A DNA stretch of 64,000 nt, taken from positions 124,001-188,000 of the forward strand of contig NZ_JAVAJF010000003.1 of NCBI RefSeq assembly GCF_030718085.1. Direction: 5' to 3'. A program made the position numbers and the translations under genes. Every line of letters begins with the position of its first letter. Positions within the stretch are counted from its first letter, which is position 1. This document shows, in pieces, positions 20,074-30,199 of the stretch. Source of the DNA: Marinobacter sp. MDS2. Its GTDB lineage: Bacteria; Pseudomonadota; Gammaproteobacteria; Pseudomonadales; Oleiphilaceae. The notes under the pieces were generated by a model, which worked only from the letters and a program-made list of their open reading frames with translations, was not told the DNA's origin and did not search any database.

Positions 20074-21261
20074 TTAGGCCCAGGCTCTCCGCAAGATTGT
20101 CAGCGCGTCCTCAAGCGACACTTCTTTCGGGTTGAACATGATCGAACCGTCGTCCAACGCCATTGTTGCAATGGCTTCCAATTGATCCTCGGAAACTTTT
20201 TCGGTTTCTTTCAAGGTTCGTGGCAGCTTGCAGCGCTTGTAGAGTTCATCGCGAAGCTTGCGAATAGAGGAAATGCTGGCTTCTGCGCGACGAGAGCTCG
20301 GCGTTGCCGAATACACTTCGGGGCCTTCCAAGTGGAGCAACAACTCGCCCAGAGGCTCGCGAATGCTTTCCAGATTGAATTCCAGAACGTAGGGCAGGTA
20401 CAAGCTCATGCACAGCCCGTGTGGCAGGTGAACAATCGCGCCTGTGGCGTGCCCAAGTGCGTGGACAAGGCCAACCATTGAATTTGAGAAGGCGATGCCT
20501 GCCATGGTGGAGGCCTGGGCCAGGTCGAGGCGGCCGTCTTCGTCTTTGGGTGTGTCCATCACCTTGAGCAGTGACTGGCTGACCTTTTTCACCGCAGCGG
20601 TTGCGTAAGCGTCGCTCAGCGGATTCTTGCCCATGCACGTGAATGCTTCGGTGGCGTGGGTAAGAGCATCCATCGCAGTAGCTGCGGTAATGTGCGGCGG
20701 CAGCGTAAGCGTCATTCGGGGGTCGATAATGGCAGCATTCGGCAGCAGGAATGGCGAAGAGTAGGGCAGCTTTACGCCTCGTTTTTCATCGGTGATAACG
20801 GCCACGGAGGTGACTTCCGAACCAGTACCTGCGGTGGTTGGAACCACGAAAAAGGGGTTCAGCGGGTGTTTCAGAATGCCGGCACCGCTGTATTCAGCGA
20901 TGTCGTCACCGCCTTCAGAAACCAGAATGTTCACGGCTTTGCCGGTATCGATGGCGGAGCCACCGCCCACAGCGATGATCGAATCGCACTTTTCCTTGCG
21001 ATAAACCTTGGCGATTGCGGCGACCACGGTTGTTGACGAATCCGGTGGCACGTCATCGTAAATTGACACAATGTCCAGACCGCTTTCTTCACATGCGGCG
21101 ATGACCGGATCAAGTAGGCCGGCCGCTCGCACGCCTTTGTCTGTGATGATCATCGGGCGCTTTGCCGCCAGACTGGTCAATTCAAAAGGAATGTGTTCCA
21201 AGGCGGCTTTGCCTGCGATGACTTTTACCGGGCAGAAGAACTCGTAGTATTTGTTGGTCAT
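20074..21261 (-). CDS. Iron-containing (group III) alcohol dehydrogenase
   Basis: NAD(P)-linked alcohol dehydrogenase of 395 aa, cytosolic. The dinucleotide-binding motif GGGSAIDTGKA is at 99-109, the PTTAGTGSEVT loop at 141-151, and the metal ligands fit Asp198, His202, His267 and His281 (in MDALTHATEA and HALGHATGAIVHLPHG). The ATG at 21259-21261 overlaps the TAA of the upstream SCP2-like gene, so the two are translationally coupled. The natural substrate is unknown; the SCP2 partner hints at long-chain or sterol-like alcohols, which is inference only. Confidence 0.92.
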   Translation of the reverse strand: MTNKYYEFFCPVKVIAGKAALEHIPFELTSLAAKRPMIITDKGVRAAGLLDPVIAACEESGLDIVSIYDDVPPDSSTTVVAAIAKVYRKEKCDSIIAVGGGSAIDTGKAVNILVSEGGDDIAEYSGAGILKHPLNPFFVVPTTAGTGSEVTSVAVITDEKRGVKLPYSSPFLLPNAAIIDPRMTLTLPPHITAATAMDALTHATEAFTCMGKNPLSDAYATAAVKKVSQSLLKVMDTPKDEDGRLDLAQASTMAGIAFSNSMVGLVHALGHATGAIVHLPHGLCMSLYLPYVLEFNLESIREPLGELLLHLEGPEVYSATPSSRRAEASISSIRKLRDELYKRCKLPRTLKETEKVSEDQLEAIATMALDDGSIMFNPKEVSLEDALTILRRAWA

Positions 21262-21806
21262 TATGCTCTCGCTGTCTCGACAAGGTTGGTGGCTACTTTC
21301 AGGTAAATACGTGCAGCGCTGATGAGTTTGTTCGGGAAATTGATGTGGTCCGGGTACTCTTTGACGGCGCGCTCCGCGACCAGCTTAGGCAGAATGAATG
21401 CTTCCAAGCGGTTCAGCACCCGGGTCATACGGATAGCGAGGCTTACATCGCCATCCACCAGCATGCGGTCGTTTGCAAACGCAACAGATGTCTTTTCTTG
21501 GAACGACAGCACCAGAAACGCGTGCGCGATGTGTTTGAACTGAATAGACAGGTCGATCGGCCGCGGTGCCCGGTCGCCAAGAAAACGAAGGCGGCCTTCA
21601 CCGATGTGCTCTACGATCAGCTTAGGGCCCGCGGGCATAACCTGCATTTCAAAGAGAAAACCATCGGGTAGGAGCTTGATTTCGTCACGTGCTACCTCAT
21701 CCACCTCGCTAATCGCTTGCAATGCGCGCCCCATGACCTGGAACATTAACTCGACATAGGATCGCCGCGCCTGGGATGTCAGCGGCTGCATTCGTTTTGA
21801 GAGCAT
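21261..21806 (-). CDS. SCP2 sterol-binding-like protein
   Basis: Cytosolic protein of 181 aa. The middle part (EIKLLPDGFLFEMQVMPAGPKLIVEHIGEGRL..., then IDLSIQFKHIAHAFLVLSFQEKTSVAFANDRMLVDGD) has the pattern of the SCP2/lipid-transfer fold, where a hydrophobic tunnel carries lipid-like ligands. It is the first gene of a two-gene unit with the iron alcohol dehydrogenase, and their stop and start codons share a base. A role in presenting hydrophobic alcohol or aldehyde substrates is plausible but unproven. Start: ATG at 21806. Confidence 0.7.
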   Translation of the reverse strand: MLSKRMQPLTSQARRSYVELMFQVMGRALQAISEVDEVARDEIKLLPDGFLFEMQVMPAGPKLIVEHIGEGRLRFLGDRAPRPIDLSIQFKHIAHAFLVLSFQEKTSVAFANDRMLVDGDVSLAIRMTRVLNRLEAFILPKLVAERAVKEYPDHINFPNKLISAARIYLKVATNLVETARA

Positions 21807-21918
21807 GTTGGTTGTCCGTTTGTTATTGGGTTATCTGATTTTTAGAGTTATTGCTCTAGAAGTCAATGTAATCATTGACGCTTATCTCGCGTCAAACGGG
21901 CAATGATGATGTCCATAA

Positions 21919-21949
21919 AAAAACCGGAGGTGGTTAACCTCCGGTTTTT
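21919..21949. terminator. Hairpin downstream of the BepA-like protease gene
   Basis: Perfect 13-bp stem AAAAACCGGAGGT / ACCTCCGGTTTTT with a 5-nt loop and runs of A and T on both flanks. It is positioned to terminate the minus-strand protease gene that ends at 21968. Confidence 0.88.
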
Positions 21950-21967
21950 CGTGCAATTTGCGTTTGC

Positions 21968-23245
21968 CTAGTTGGTCATTGCTGCCAGTTTCCGCTTGGC
22001 TTCCTCGCCGATATCACCGCCAGCCTCCGCTGCTGTGGAATAGTAACGTATGGCCTCATCTCGGTGACCTTGCTCTCTGGAAATGTCGCCGAGGCGCAGG
22101 TAAGCGATTGACGTTGGCACCACTTCGTTCGCTCGTTCCAGGTGGTTTCGAGCTTTGCTCAGATTGTTCAGGGCCAGTTCGTTCAGGCCGTTGTGAAGCT
22201 GGTATTGAAACATTTCGGGGTATAGGGATACGGCTTTATCGAAGTCTGCACGCGCCTTGTCTAGTTGGTCCTGGCTTTTATAGATGCGCCCGCGCAATGC
22301 GTAGAACATTGCTTCTCGCGGCTCAATTTTGATGGCCTTGTTAATCGAGGTCAGCGCTTCGCTCATCTTGTCTTCTGACGCGAGTTTTATGGCTTTGTCG
22401 TGTGCGTCGTAGGCGGGTTGGAGTTTTTTAATCATCGCGATTCTGCGCTGATAAATATCCGTACCCCGATAGCCCCCTGCGCCGATTTTCTGAACAAGTT
22501 CCTGATTCGCTTGCACGCGCTTCGCCGAGGGTGGGTGGCTGGCAAACAGACCGTTCAGCCAACTGGATTGGTTACCTTCGGATAAAGACAGAAAAAGTTC
22601 CTGCAGTTCAACGGCCGCTTGCGGGTCGTAACCGGCGGCTTTCATGTACTTTATCCCGTAGGCGTCGGACTCCAGCTCATCGCCCTGGCCGTACTGTGCC
22701 AAAGCCAGTTGAGCACCAACTGCCGCTCCCCCCATGATAAGACCAGCCCACTCGTTATCGGAGATGGCCATGCCAATACCGGCCATTCCGGCACTGATCA
22801 ACATACCTTGTTGCATGCGTTGGACGCTGTGCCGCGCTGCAGCGTGAACGATCTCGTGGCCCAAGACGGAAGCCAGCTGAGCCTCATCATCCAACTTCGC
22901 CAGTAAACCTCGGTTGATCGCGATCTTTCCGCCCGGCAGAGCCCAGGCATTGGGGACGCTACTGTTTAATACGACAAAATCATAGGGAAGGTCCGGCCGG
23001 TCGCTCACTCGGGCCATTTTCATGCCGACTTCACGTACATACACCGTGAGTTCAGGATCCAGGTAGAACTGCCCTCCTTGTGTTTGTTGGGTCGGTACGT
23101 ATTGCTCAGCCCCCAACGACAACTCCTGGCTCTCGGGGATTAACGACAACTGGCGTTCTCCGGTTACCGGATTGACCGCGCATCCGGAGAGGGTTGCCAG
23201 CAGGGCCAGAACAATGAGCAGACCGGGCAAGTTTCCTGATTTCAC
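21968..23245 (-). CDS. M48 metalloprotease lipoprotein with TPR repeats (BepA-like)
   Basis: Periplasmic zinc protease of about 425 aa, related to BepA/YfgC, which degrades or assists misassembled outer-membrane proteins. A lipobox LSGC follows a hydrophobic signal, so the protein is probably a lipoprotein, unlike E. coli BepA. The zinc motif HEIVH is at residues 130-134 with the third ligand in ELESDAYG. The C-terminal 150 residues form TPR-like helices (EAMFYALRGRIYKSQDQLDK and onward). The start is best placed at GTG 23243-23245, because AAGGAG sits 6 nt upstream of it; the longer frame's ATG (23260) overlaps that ribosome site. Confidence 0.9.
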   Translation of the reverse strand: MKSGNLPGLLIVLALLATLSGCAVNPVTGERQLSLIPESQELSLGAEQYVPTQQTQGGQFYLDPELTVYVREVGMKMARVSDRPDLPYDFVVLNSSVPNAWALPGGKIAINRGLLAKLDDEAQLASVLGHEIVHAAARHSVQRMQQGMLISAGMAGIGMAISDNEWAGLIMGGAAVGAQLALAQYGQGDELESDAYGIKYMKAAGYDPQAAVELQELFLSLSEGNQSSWLNGLFASHPPSAKRVQANQELVQKIGAGGYRGTDIYQRRIAMIKKLQPAYDAHDKAIKLASEDKMSEALTSINKAIKIEPREAMFYALRGRIYKSQDQLDKARADFDKAVSLYPEMFQYQLHNGLNELALNNLSKARNHLERANEVVPTSIAYLRLGDISREQGHRDEAIRYYSTAAEAGGDIGEEAKRKLAAMTN

Positions 23246-23363
23246 GCATGGCTCCTTCATGTTGCGTAGGTTTGTTTCTTATCAGCGGAAAGCGGGTGAT
23301 AAGACCGAAGTTTATAGCATATTCGCGTCAGTATGCTGCATATACGTTCGCTATAAAGTGGCT

Positions 23364-23381
23364 CGGTAAGCCGGCTTACCG
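23364..23381. promoter_or_regulatory. Perfect 18-bp palindrome in a divergent promoter region
   Basis: CGGTAAGCCGGCTTACCG is fully self-complementary (9+9) and lies in the 191-nt gap between the BepA-like gene and the DUF599 gene. It is directly followed by the AT-rich TATTATATG. It could be an operator for a dimeric repressor; no regulator gene is adjacent. Confidence 0.45.
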
Positions 23382-23436
23382 TATTATATGTAAACGTTTT
23401 GACCGCATTTCTACTGGCCTGGATACAGATTAGCCA

Positions 23437-24177
23437 ATGACACATTACCTAGACCTTCTGGCGTTACTCTGGTTCCTGGTTTGTTGGGGAGGTTATACCT
23501 GGTACTCGAAAAAACGGGCCGTTACTCACTCGTGTTTGTCGAATACGCTTGATCTGTATCGTGAAGACTGGATGCGGGTGATGCTTAAGCGCGAAAACCG
23601 TATCGCCGACACGTCTGCGGTTGGCAATCTTGAGCGAAACGGCGCCTTTTTCGCATCCAGTTGTCTTCTGATTCTGGCCGGGCTTCTCACCGCATTGGGT
23701 TATACCAGTGAGGCCATGGAGGTTTTTTCCACCATGCCGTTCAGCTTTGTGCCCACCCGTGAAGTGTGGGAATTGAGGCTGGTTGTCCTGCTGGTGGTGT
23801 TCGTCTATGCCTTCTTTAAATTTACGTGGGCCATGCGGATGTACAATTTTGTTGCCGTAATGATCGGTAGCGCGCCGTTGGCCAGTGACAGTAAAACCAG
23901 CCCCGCTGCGAGGGAAACCTTCGCTCGTAATGCTGGGCACATCTGTAATTTGGCCGGCGATGCCTTCAATCTGGGGCTTCGTTCTTACTATTACGCACTG
24001 GCTGTCATTGTTGGCTTCATACACCCCTTGGTGTTTATTGCCGCTTCAACCTTGGTGGTCATCGTACTGTACCGCCGTGAATTCCATTCCGATGCTTTAA
24101 ACGCACTGCGCGACGGTAAGGTTTTTCATGAAGCCAAGCCGGTGCCGCAAAATGCGACTGCAAAACTGAAAAACTGA
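23437..24177 (+). CDS. DUF599 family membrane protein
   Basis: Integral inner-membrane protein of 246 aa with about four or five hydrophobic segments: residues 4-20, 65-85, a central VVLLVVFVYAFFKFTWAM, and a C-terminal pair. The polar stretch between helices (SNTLDLYREDWMRVMLKREN, ETFARNAGHICNLAGDAFN) matches DUF599 proteins. No function is established for the family. It has its own ATG start and is divergent from the protease gene; two thioesterase genes follow 18 nt downstream and may be co-transcribed. Confidence 0.82.
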   Translation: MTHYLDLLALLWFLVCWGGYTWYSKKRAVTHSCLSNTLDLYREDWMRVMLKRENRIADTSAVGNLERNGAFFASSCLLILAGLLTALGYTSEAMEVFSTMPFSFVPTREVWELRLVVLLVVFVYAFFKFTWAMRMYNFVAVMIGSAPLASDSKTSPAARETFARNAGHICNLAGDAFNLGLRSYYYALAVIVGFIHPLVFIAASTLVVIVLYRREFHSDALNALRDGKVFHEAKPVPQNATAKLKN

Positions 24178-24195
24178 TCTGCAGGACCTTCCTGA

Positions 24196-24666
24196 ATGAA
24201 CGATGAAACCCGAATCAACCGGGTCACCCGGTTTTTAAGTACGTTAAACCAGGCGAGGGAATTGGGCCTGGCGCCGAAAGAAGTGGGTGATGGATATCTT
24301 GTCGTTGAGCTGCCCTACAGCGATAAGATCATTGGTAACCCGGATACCGGTGTGATTCATGGTGGCGCGATTACCACATTGATGGACACGACATCGGGCT
24401 CGGTGATGATTTGCGCGCTGGATGAGTTTGAGTTATGCCCAACGCTGGATTTACGAGTTGACTACATGCGCCCAGCGGAACCCAGGAAACCGGTGTTCGC
24501 ACGAGCTGAAACCTACAAGGTAACCCGTAACATCATCTTCACCCGTTGCGTTGCTTATCAGGAAGGTGGCGAAATCATCGCTAACTGTGTCGGCACGTTC
24601 ATGCGTATTGGCAAAGAAGCCAGCCCGAAATCCTATCGTGATCTGATTACCGGAGGCGAGGAATGA
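24196..24666 (+). CDS. PaaI-type hotdog thioesterase, first of a pair
   Basis: Predicted acyl-CoA thioesterase of 156 aa. The hotdog core motif VIHGGAITTLMDTTSGSV carries the usual HGG loop and an aspartate at the position commonly catalytic in PaaI-like enzymes, followed by PTLDLRVDYMRPAEPRKPV. It overlaps the next gene by 4 nt (ATGA), so the two are coupled and may form a heteromer. The substrate cannot be told from sequence. Confidence 0.88.
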   Translation: MNDETRINRVTRFLSTLNQARELGLAPKEVGDGYLVVELPYSDKIIGNPDTGVIHGGAITTLMDTTSGSVMICALDEFELCPTLDLRVDYMRPAEPRKPVFARAETYKVTRNIIFTRCVAYQEGGEIIANCVGTFMRIGKEASPKSYRDLITGGEE

Positions 24667-25097
24667 CCAGTCCGGAAATTCTGAAATACACCCAGCAAAC
24701 CGGTGACTTCTCGCGGATGCTTGATAGCGTTCCGTACGCAAAGTGGATTGGTTTAGAGTGTGATCGTTTCGGAGATGATTTGATTTTCCGCCTTCCGGTA
24801 AAAGAGGAAAACCTGGGTAACCCCATCTTGCCGGCGATCCATGGTGGTGTGATTGGTGGTTTCATGGAAATGTCCGCAGCCATCTATCTGATGATGTCGC
24901 AAGACACTCTGCGTATGCCCAGGATTATCGACTTTTCATTGGATTATCTGCGGGCGGGCCTCAACCGCGAAACTTACGCGGAATGCCACCTGACCCGTCA
25001 GGGTAACCGGGTTGCTAATGTGATGATCACCGCCTGGCAGAAATCCCGTTCCCAGCCCATCGCAACGGCTCGGGCCCACTTCCTGCTCGAAGACTGA
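24663..25097 (+). CDS. PaaI-type hotdog thioesterase, second of a pair
   Basis: Hotdog-fold protein of 144 aa, distantly related to its upstream neighbour. The core reads AIHGGVIGGFMEMSAAIYL, keeping the HGG loop but with glutamate where the neighbour has aspartate. The strands IIDFSLDYLRAGLN and RVANVMITAWQ follow. The start codon is inside the upstream stop (ATGA). Different acidic residues in the pair suggest that the two subunits are not equivalent. Two palindromic elements follow the stop. Confidence 0.85.
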   Translation: MTSPEILKYTQQTGDFSRMLDSVPYAKWIGLECDRFGDDLIFRLPVKEENLGNPILPAIHGGVIGGFMEMSAAIYLMMSQDTLRMPRIIDFSLDYLRAGLNRETYAECHLTRQGNRVANVMITAWQKSRSQPIATARAHFLLED

Positions 25098-25171
25098 TTT
25101 TGCTTTTGCCGGGGTTGAAAAGCCCCGGCGGGCCCCCATTTCTGAGTTCAGTCCACGCTGTATTGGTGTAA

Positions 25172-25283
25172 GCCCTCATGCGCGGATGCACTTCCGAAAC
25201 ACGCCTCGAGACGTCCCTGTTCGGCTCGGGCTCCGCCATCCCTGGCTCCGCACGGTTTCGGCAGTGCATCCGCGCATGAGGGC
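25172..25283 (-). repeat. Variable-arm palindromic element, copy D (reverse orientation)
   Basis: Inverted arms of 29 nt with one mismatch (25172-25200 and 25255-25283) enclose a 54-nt core (25201-25254). Read on the minus strand, the core contains GCCAGGGATGGC, identical to copy C, followed by related GGAcGT and CGT blocks. It is 48 nt from copy C, in opposite orientation and with unrelated arms. Confidence 0.82.
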
Positions 25284-25331
25284 CCAAGCTCCGTGCAGTT
25301 TTCGGCCTTTTACATAAGTCGGGTGGTGTGG

Positions 25332-25426
25332 TCGGGTAGCGGTTTCCAAAACCTTGCGTAGCCAGGGATGGCGAAGCAGAGCGTACAAGGATGTATTTAC
25401 AGCGTGTTTTGGAAACCGCTACCCGA
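25332..25426 (+). repeat. Variable-arm palindromic element, copy C
   Basis: Perfect 21-nt inverted arms at 25332-25352 and 25406-25426, extendable outward with two G-T-type mismatches, enclose a 53-nt core (25353-25405). The core has GCCAGGGATGGC and a GTACA / TGTAT stem around AGGA. It lies 46 nt upstream of the htpG start, so part of the htpG leader could contain it, depending on the promoter position. Confidence 0.85.
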
Positions 25427-25472
25427 TCGCACCGCTCCACCGAACGTTAAATAGTAGGAGATAGCACAAGCC

Positions 25473-27365
25473 ATGACGGTAGAAACCAATAAAGAGACCC
25501 TAGGATTCCAGACTGAAGTGAAGCAGTTGCTTCAGCTGATGATCCACTCTCTGTACTCCAATAAGGAAATCTTCCTTCGTGAGCTGATTTCCAACGCATC
25601 AGACGCCGAAGACAAACTGCGTTTTGCCGCTTTGAAAGACGATTCACTGTTTGAAGGCGATTCGGATCTGAAAATCCGTCTCGACTACGACAAAGACGCC
25701 GGCACCATCACCCTGACCGACAACGGTATCGGCATGAACCGCGACGATGTGATTGCCAACCTGGGCACCATCGCACGTTCAGGCACCGCCGAATTCCTCA
25801 AGCAGTTGTCCGGTGATGAAAAGAAAGACAGCGCGCTGATTGGCCAGTTTGGTGTAGGTTTCTATTCTGCATTTATCGTTGCTGACAAAGTCGATGTATT
25901 TACCCGCCGCGCGGGCACCCCGGTTGAAGAGGGCGTGCATTGGTCGTCCAAAGGCGACGGTGAGTTTACGATTGAGCCGGTTAGCCGCGAAAAGCGTGGC
26001 ACCGAGATTGTCCTGCACCTGAAGCCCGAAGCCACCGAATTTGCCGATGGCTGGAAGTTGCGCACTCTGGTGAAGAAGTACTCCGACCACATCTCCTTCC
26101 CGGTGGTCATGAAGTCCGAGAGCGAAGAAGAGGACAAGAAGGGCGAAGACGAAACCATCAACGATGCAACCGCCCTGTGGACTCTGCCGCGTACTGAAAT
26201 CAAAGACGAAGAGTACAAAGAGTTCTATAAGCACATCGCTCACGACTTTGAAGACCCACTGACCTGGTCGCACAACAAAGTGGAAGGCAAGCTCGATTAC
26301 ACCAGCCTGCTGTACATCCCGAAGCGTGCGCCGTTTGATCTGTACAACCGTGAAGCGCCGCGTGGCCTGAAGCTGTATGTTCAGCGTGTGTTCATCATGG
26401 ATGATGCCGAGCAGTTCCTGCCGTTGTACCTGCGCTTCACCAAAGGTGTGATCGACTCCAACGATCTGTCTCTGAACGTCTCTCGTGAGATTCTCCAGAA
26501 TGACAGCACCGTTGAAAGCATTCGCACCGCCATGACCAAGCGTGTGCTGGACATGTTGTCCAAGCTGGCGAAGAAAGACGCGGATCAATACCAGAGCTTC
26601 TGGAATGAATTCGGTACGGTGCTGAAAGAAGGCCCGGCTGAAGACTTCAGCAACAAAGAGAAGATTGCTGGCCTCCTGCGTTTTGCCTCGACCCACACGG
26701 GCGAAGAAACCCAGAACGTGTCTTTGGATGATTACATCAGCCGGATGAAAGAAGGTCAGAAAAAGATCTACTACATCACCGCTGATAACTTCGTGGCCGC
26801 CAAGAGTAGCCCGCATCTTGAGGTTTTCCGCAAGAAGGGCATTGAGGTATTGATCCTGTCTGACCGTATCGACGAGTGGATGATGGGTTACCTCAACGAA
26901 TACGATAGCAAGCAGTTCCAGGACGTTGCTCGCGGAGATCTTGACCTGGGTGAAGTAGAAACCGAGGAAGATAAGAAGCAACAGGAAGAAGCGGCGAAAG
27001 AGCACAAAGAGCTGACGGAGCGCATCAAGAAAGCCTTGGAGGACAGTGTTCAGGAGGTACGGGTAACCAATCGTCTAACCGATTCTCCGGCTTGTTTGGT
27101 GACCGGTGAGTTCGATATGGGCGCTCAGATGAAGAAGATCATGGAAGCGGCAGGCCAGGCGGTGCCGGACAGCAAGCCGATCTTTGAAATCAACGTGGAC
27201 CACCCGCTGGTTCAGCGTTTGGAAAGTGAGCAGGGCGAAGAGCGCTTTTCTGAGCTTTCGGCGGTGTTGTTCGATCAGGCCACACTGGCCAGCGGCGAGC
27301 AGCTGAAAGATCCCGGCGCATACGTCAGTCGCTTGAACCGTTTGCTGCTTGAATTGGCTAACTGA
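25473..27365 (+). CDS. htpG: Molecular chaperone HtpG (Hsp90)
   Basis: ATP-dependent cytosolic chaperone of 630 aa. The GHKL ATPase domain shows [19 protein letters not shown] (with the catalytic glutamate and metal asparagine), DNGIGM, and the glycine-rich [11 protein letters not shown] lid segment. The middle domain has [11 protein letters not shown] with the gamma-phosphate-sensing arginine. The C-terminal dimerisation domain is present, without a eukaryotic MEEVD tail. GGAG about 10 nt upstream supports the ATG at 25473. No sigma-32-type promoter was recognised in the preceding repeat-filled gap. Confidence 0.98.
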   Translation: MTVETNKETLGFQTEVKQLLQLMIHSLYSNKEIFLRELISNASDAEDKLRFAALKDDSLFEGDSDLKIRLDYDKDAGTITLTDNGIGMNRDDVIANLGTIARSGTAEFLKQLSGDEKKDSALIGQFGVGFYSAFIVADKVDVFTRRAGTPVEEGVHWSSKGDGEFTIEPVSREKRGTEIVLHLKPEATEFADGWKLRTLVKKYSDHISFPVVMKSESEEEDKKGEDETINDATALWTLPRTEIKDEEYKEFYKHIAHDFEDPLTWSHNKVEGKLDYTSLLYIPKRAPFDLYNREAPRGLKLYVQRVFIMDDAEQFLPLYLRFTKGVIDSNDLSLNVSREILQNDSTVESIRTAMTKRVLDMLSKLAKKDADQYQSFWNEFGTVLKEGPAEDFSNKEKIAGLLRFASTHTGEETQNVSLDDYISRMKEGQKKIYYITADNFVAAKSSPHLEVFRKKGIEVLILSDRIDEWMMGYLNEYDSKQFQDVARGDLDLGEVETEEDKKQQEEAAKEHKELTERIKKALEDSVQEVRVTNRLTDSPACLVTGEFDMGAQMKKIMEAAGQAVPDSKPIFEINVDHPLVQRLESEQGEERFSELSAVLFDQATLASGEQLKDPGAYVSRLNRLLLELAN

Positions 27366-27377
27366 GTTCGCCGGTAA

Positions 27378-27596
27378 ATGCAGCAAATTATCGTGGACAT
27401 CGCCATCAGCCCTGATGAATGGATAAAGCTTTATCAGGGCGTAGCGACCGATGTTCATACTACGAGCCGGGACGGGCGTTCTGTCCGCTTCCCGGCGCGT
27501 ATTCTCTCCAGGTTTTACCTTCGTGATGGAGTGCGAGGCAGTTTTCGTATTCTGTTTGACGACTCCGGCAAGTTCTCCTCTATCGAAAGGCTCTGA
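27378..27596 (+). CDS. DUF2835 family protein
   Basis: Small 72-aa cytosolic protein beginning MQQIIVDIAISPDEWIKLYQ, with RSVRFPARILSRFYLRDGVRG in the centre, matching the DUF2835 family of gammaproteobacteria. Function is not known. It starts 12 nt after htpG and is probably read with it; no terminator lies between them. Confidence 0.8.
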   Translation: MQQIIVDIAISPDEWIKLYQGVATDVHTTSRDGRSVRFPARILSRFYLRDGVRGSFRILFDDSGKFSSIERL

Positions 27597-27723
27597 TGCC
27601 ATTTGCCTGTCAGGCTGTCTTTCGATTAATAAAAGCTTTCACCTTTCTGTTTTTAATTAATTATATCTTTTTTCTGCGTGGGCGTACTCTGATTTGGTCT
27701 AAACTGAAACCGGGGGTGAAACT

Positions 27724-27816
27724 ATGACATTAACAAAGGTTCGTCAGCTTCCTGTTTGGAGTGATGTCTCCCGGGTCATGTTTGATTACTGGCAGAACTA
27801 CGCCATGGCGCAGTAG
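27724..27816 (+). CDS. Possible 30-aa small protein upstream of katG
   Basis: A 30-codon frame with ATG at 27724 and TAG at 27814-27816, preceded by a GGGGGTG ribosome site at suitable distance. The product is rich in aromatic residues and ends VMFDYWQNYAMAQ. It lies in the 295-nt gap between the DUF2835 gene and katG, 75 nt before the katG start and just after an AT-rich stretch. It could be a real small protein, a leader peptide, or the remnant of a longer gene. I do not recognise it. Confidence 0.4.
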   Translation: MTLTKVRQLPVWSDVSRVMFDYWQNYAMAQ

Positions 27817-27843
27817 GCGCACAAGCGGCCACTGTGCCGGTAA

Positions 27844-30063
<2,220 letters not shown>

Positions 30064-30077
30064 ACCGACACTAACCG

Positions 30078-30107
30078 GCAGGATACTCCGATAGGGGAGT
30101 ATCCTGC
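30078..30107. terminator. Hairpin after katG
   Basis: Perfect 12-bp stem GCAGGATACTCC / GGAGTATCCTGC with a 6-nt loop, 14 nt after the katG stop. The following sequence is only moderately T-rich. Confidence 0.65.
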
Positions 30108-30199
30108 TATCAACTTTCAGGTAAATTCCTTACAATCCCCTCCGCTTGATTTTTGAGCAGTCTTATTCTGAACGTCCGTAAATTGCTTCTGGAGCTTTC

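Noticed and set aside
25027..25440. 137-codon minus-strand open frame across elements C and D
   Set aside because: It is composed largely of the two repeat elements and lacks any recognisable protein pattern.
25779..27005. 408-codon minus-strand open frame inside htpG
   Set aside because: It is a shadow of htpG, whose full set of Hsp90 motifs is on the plus strand.
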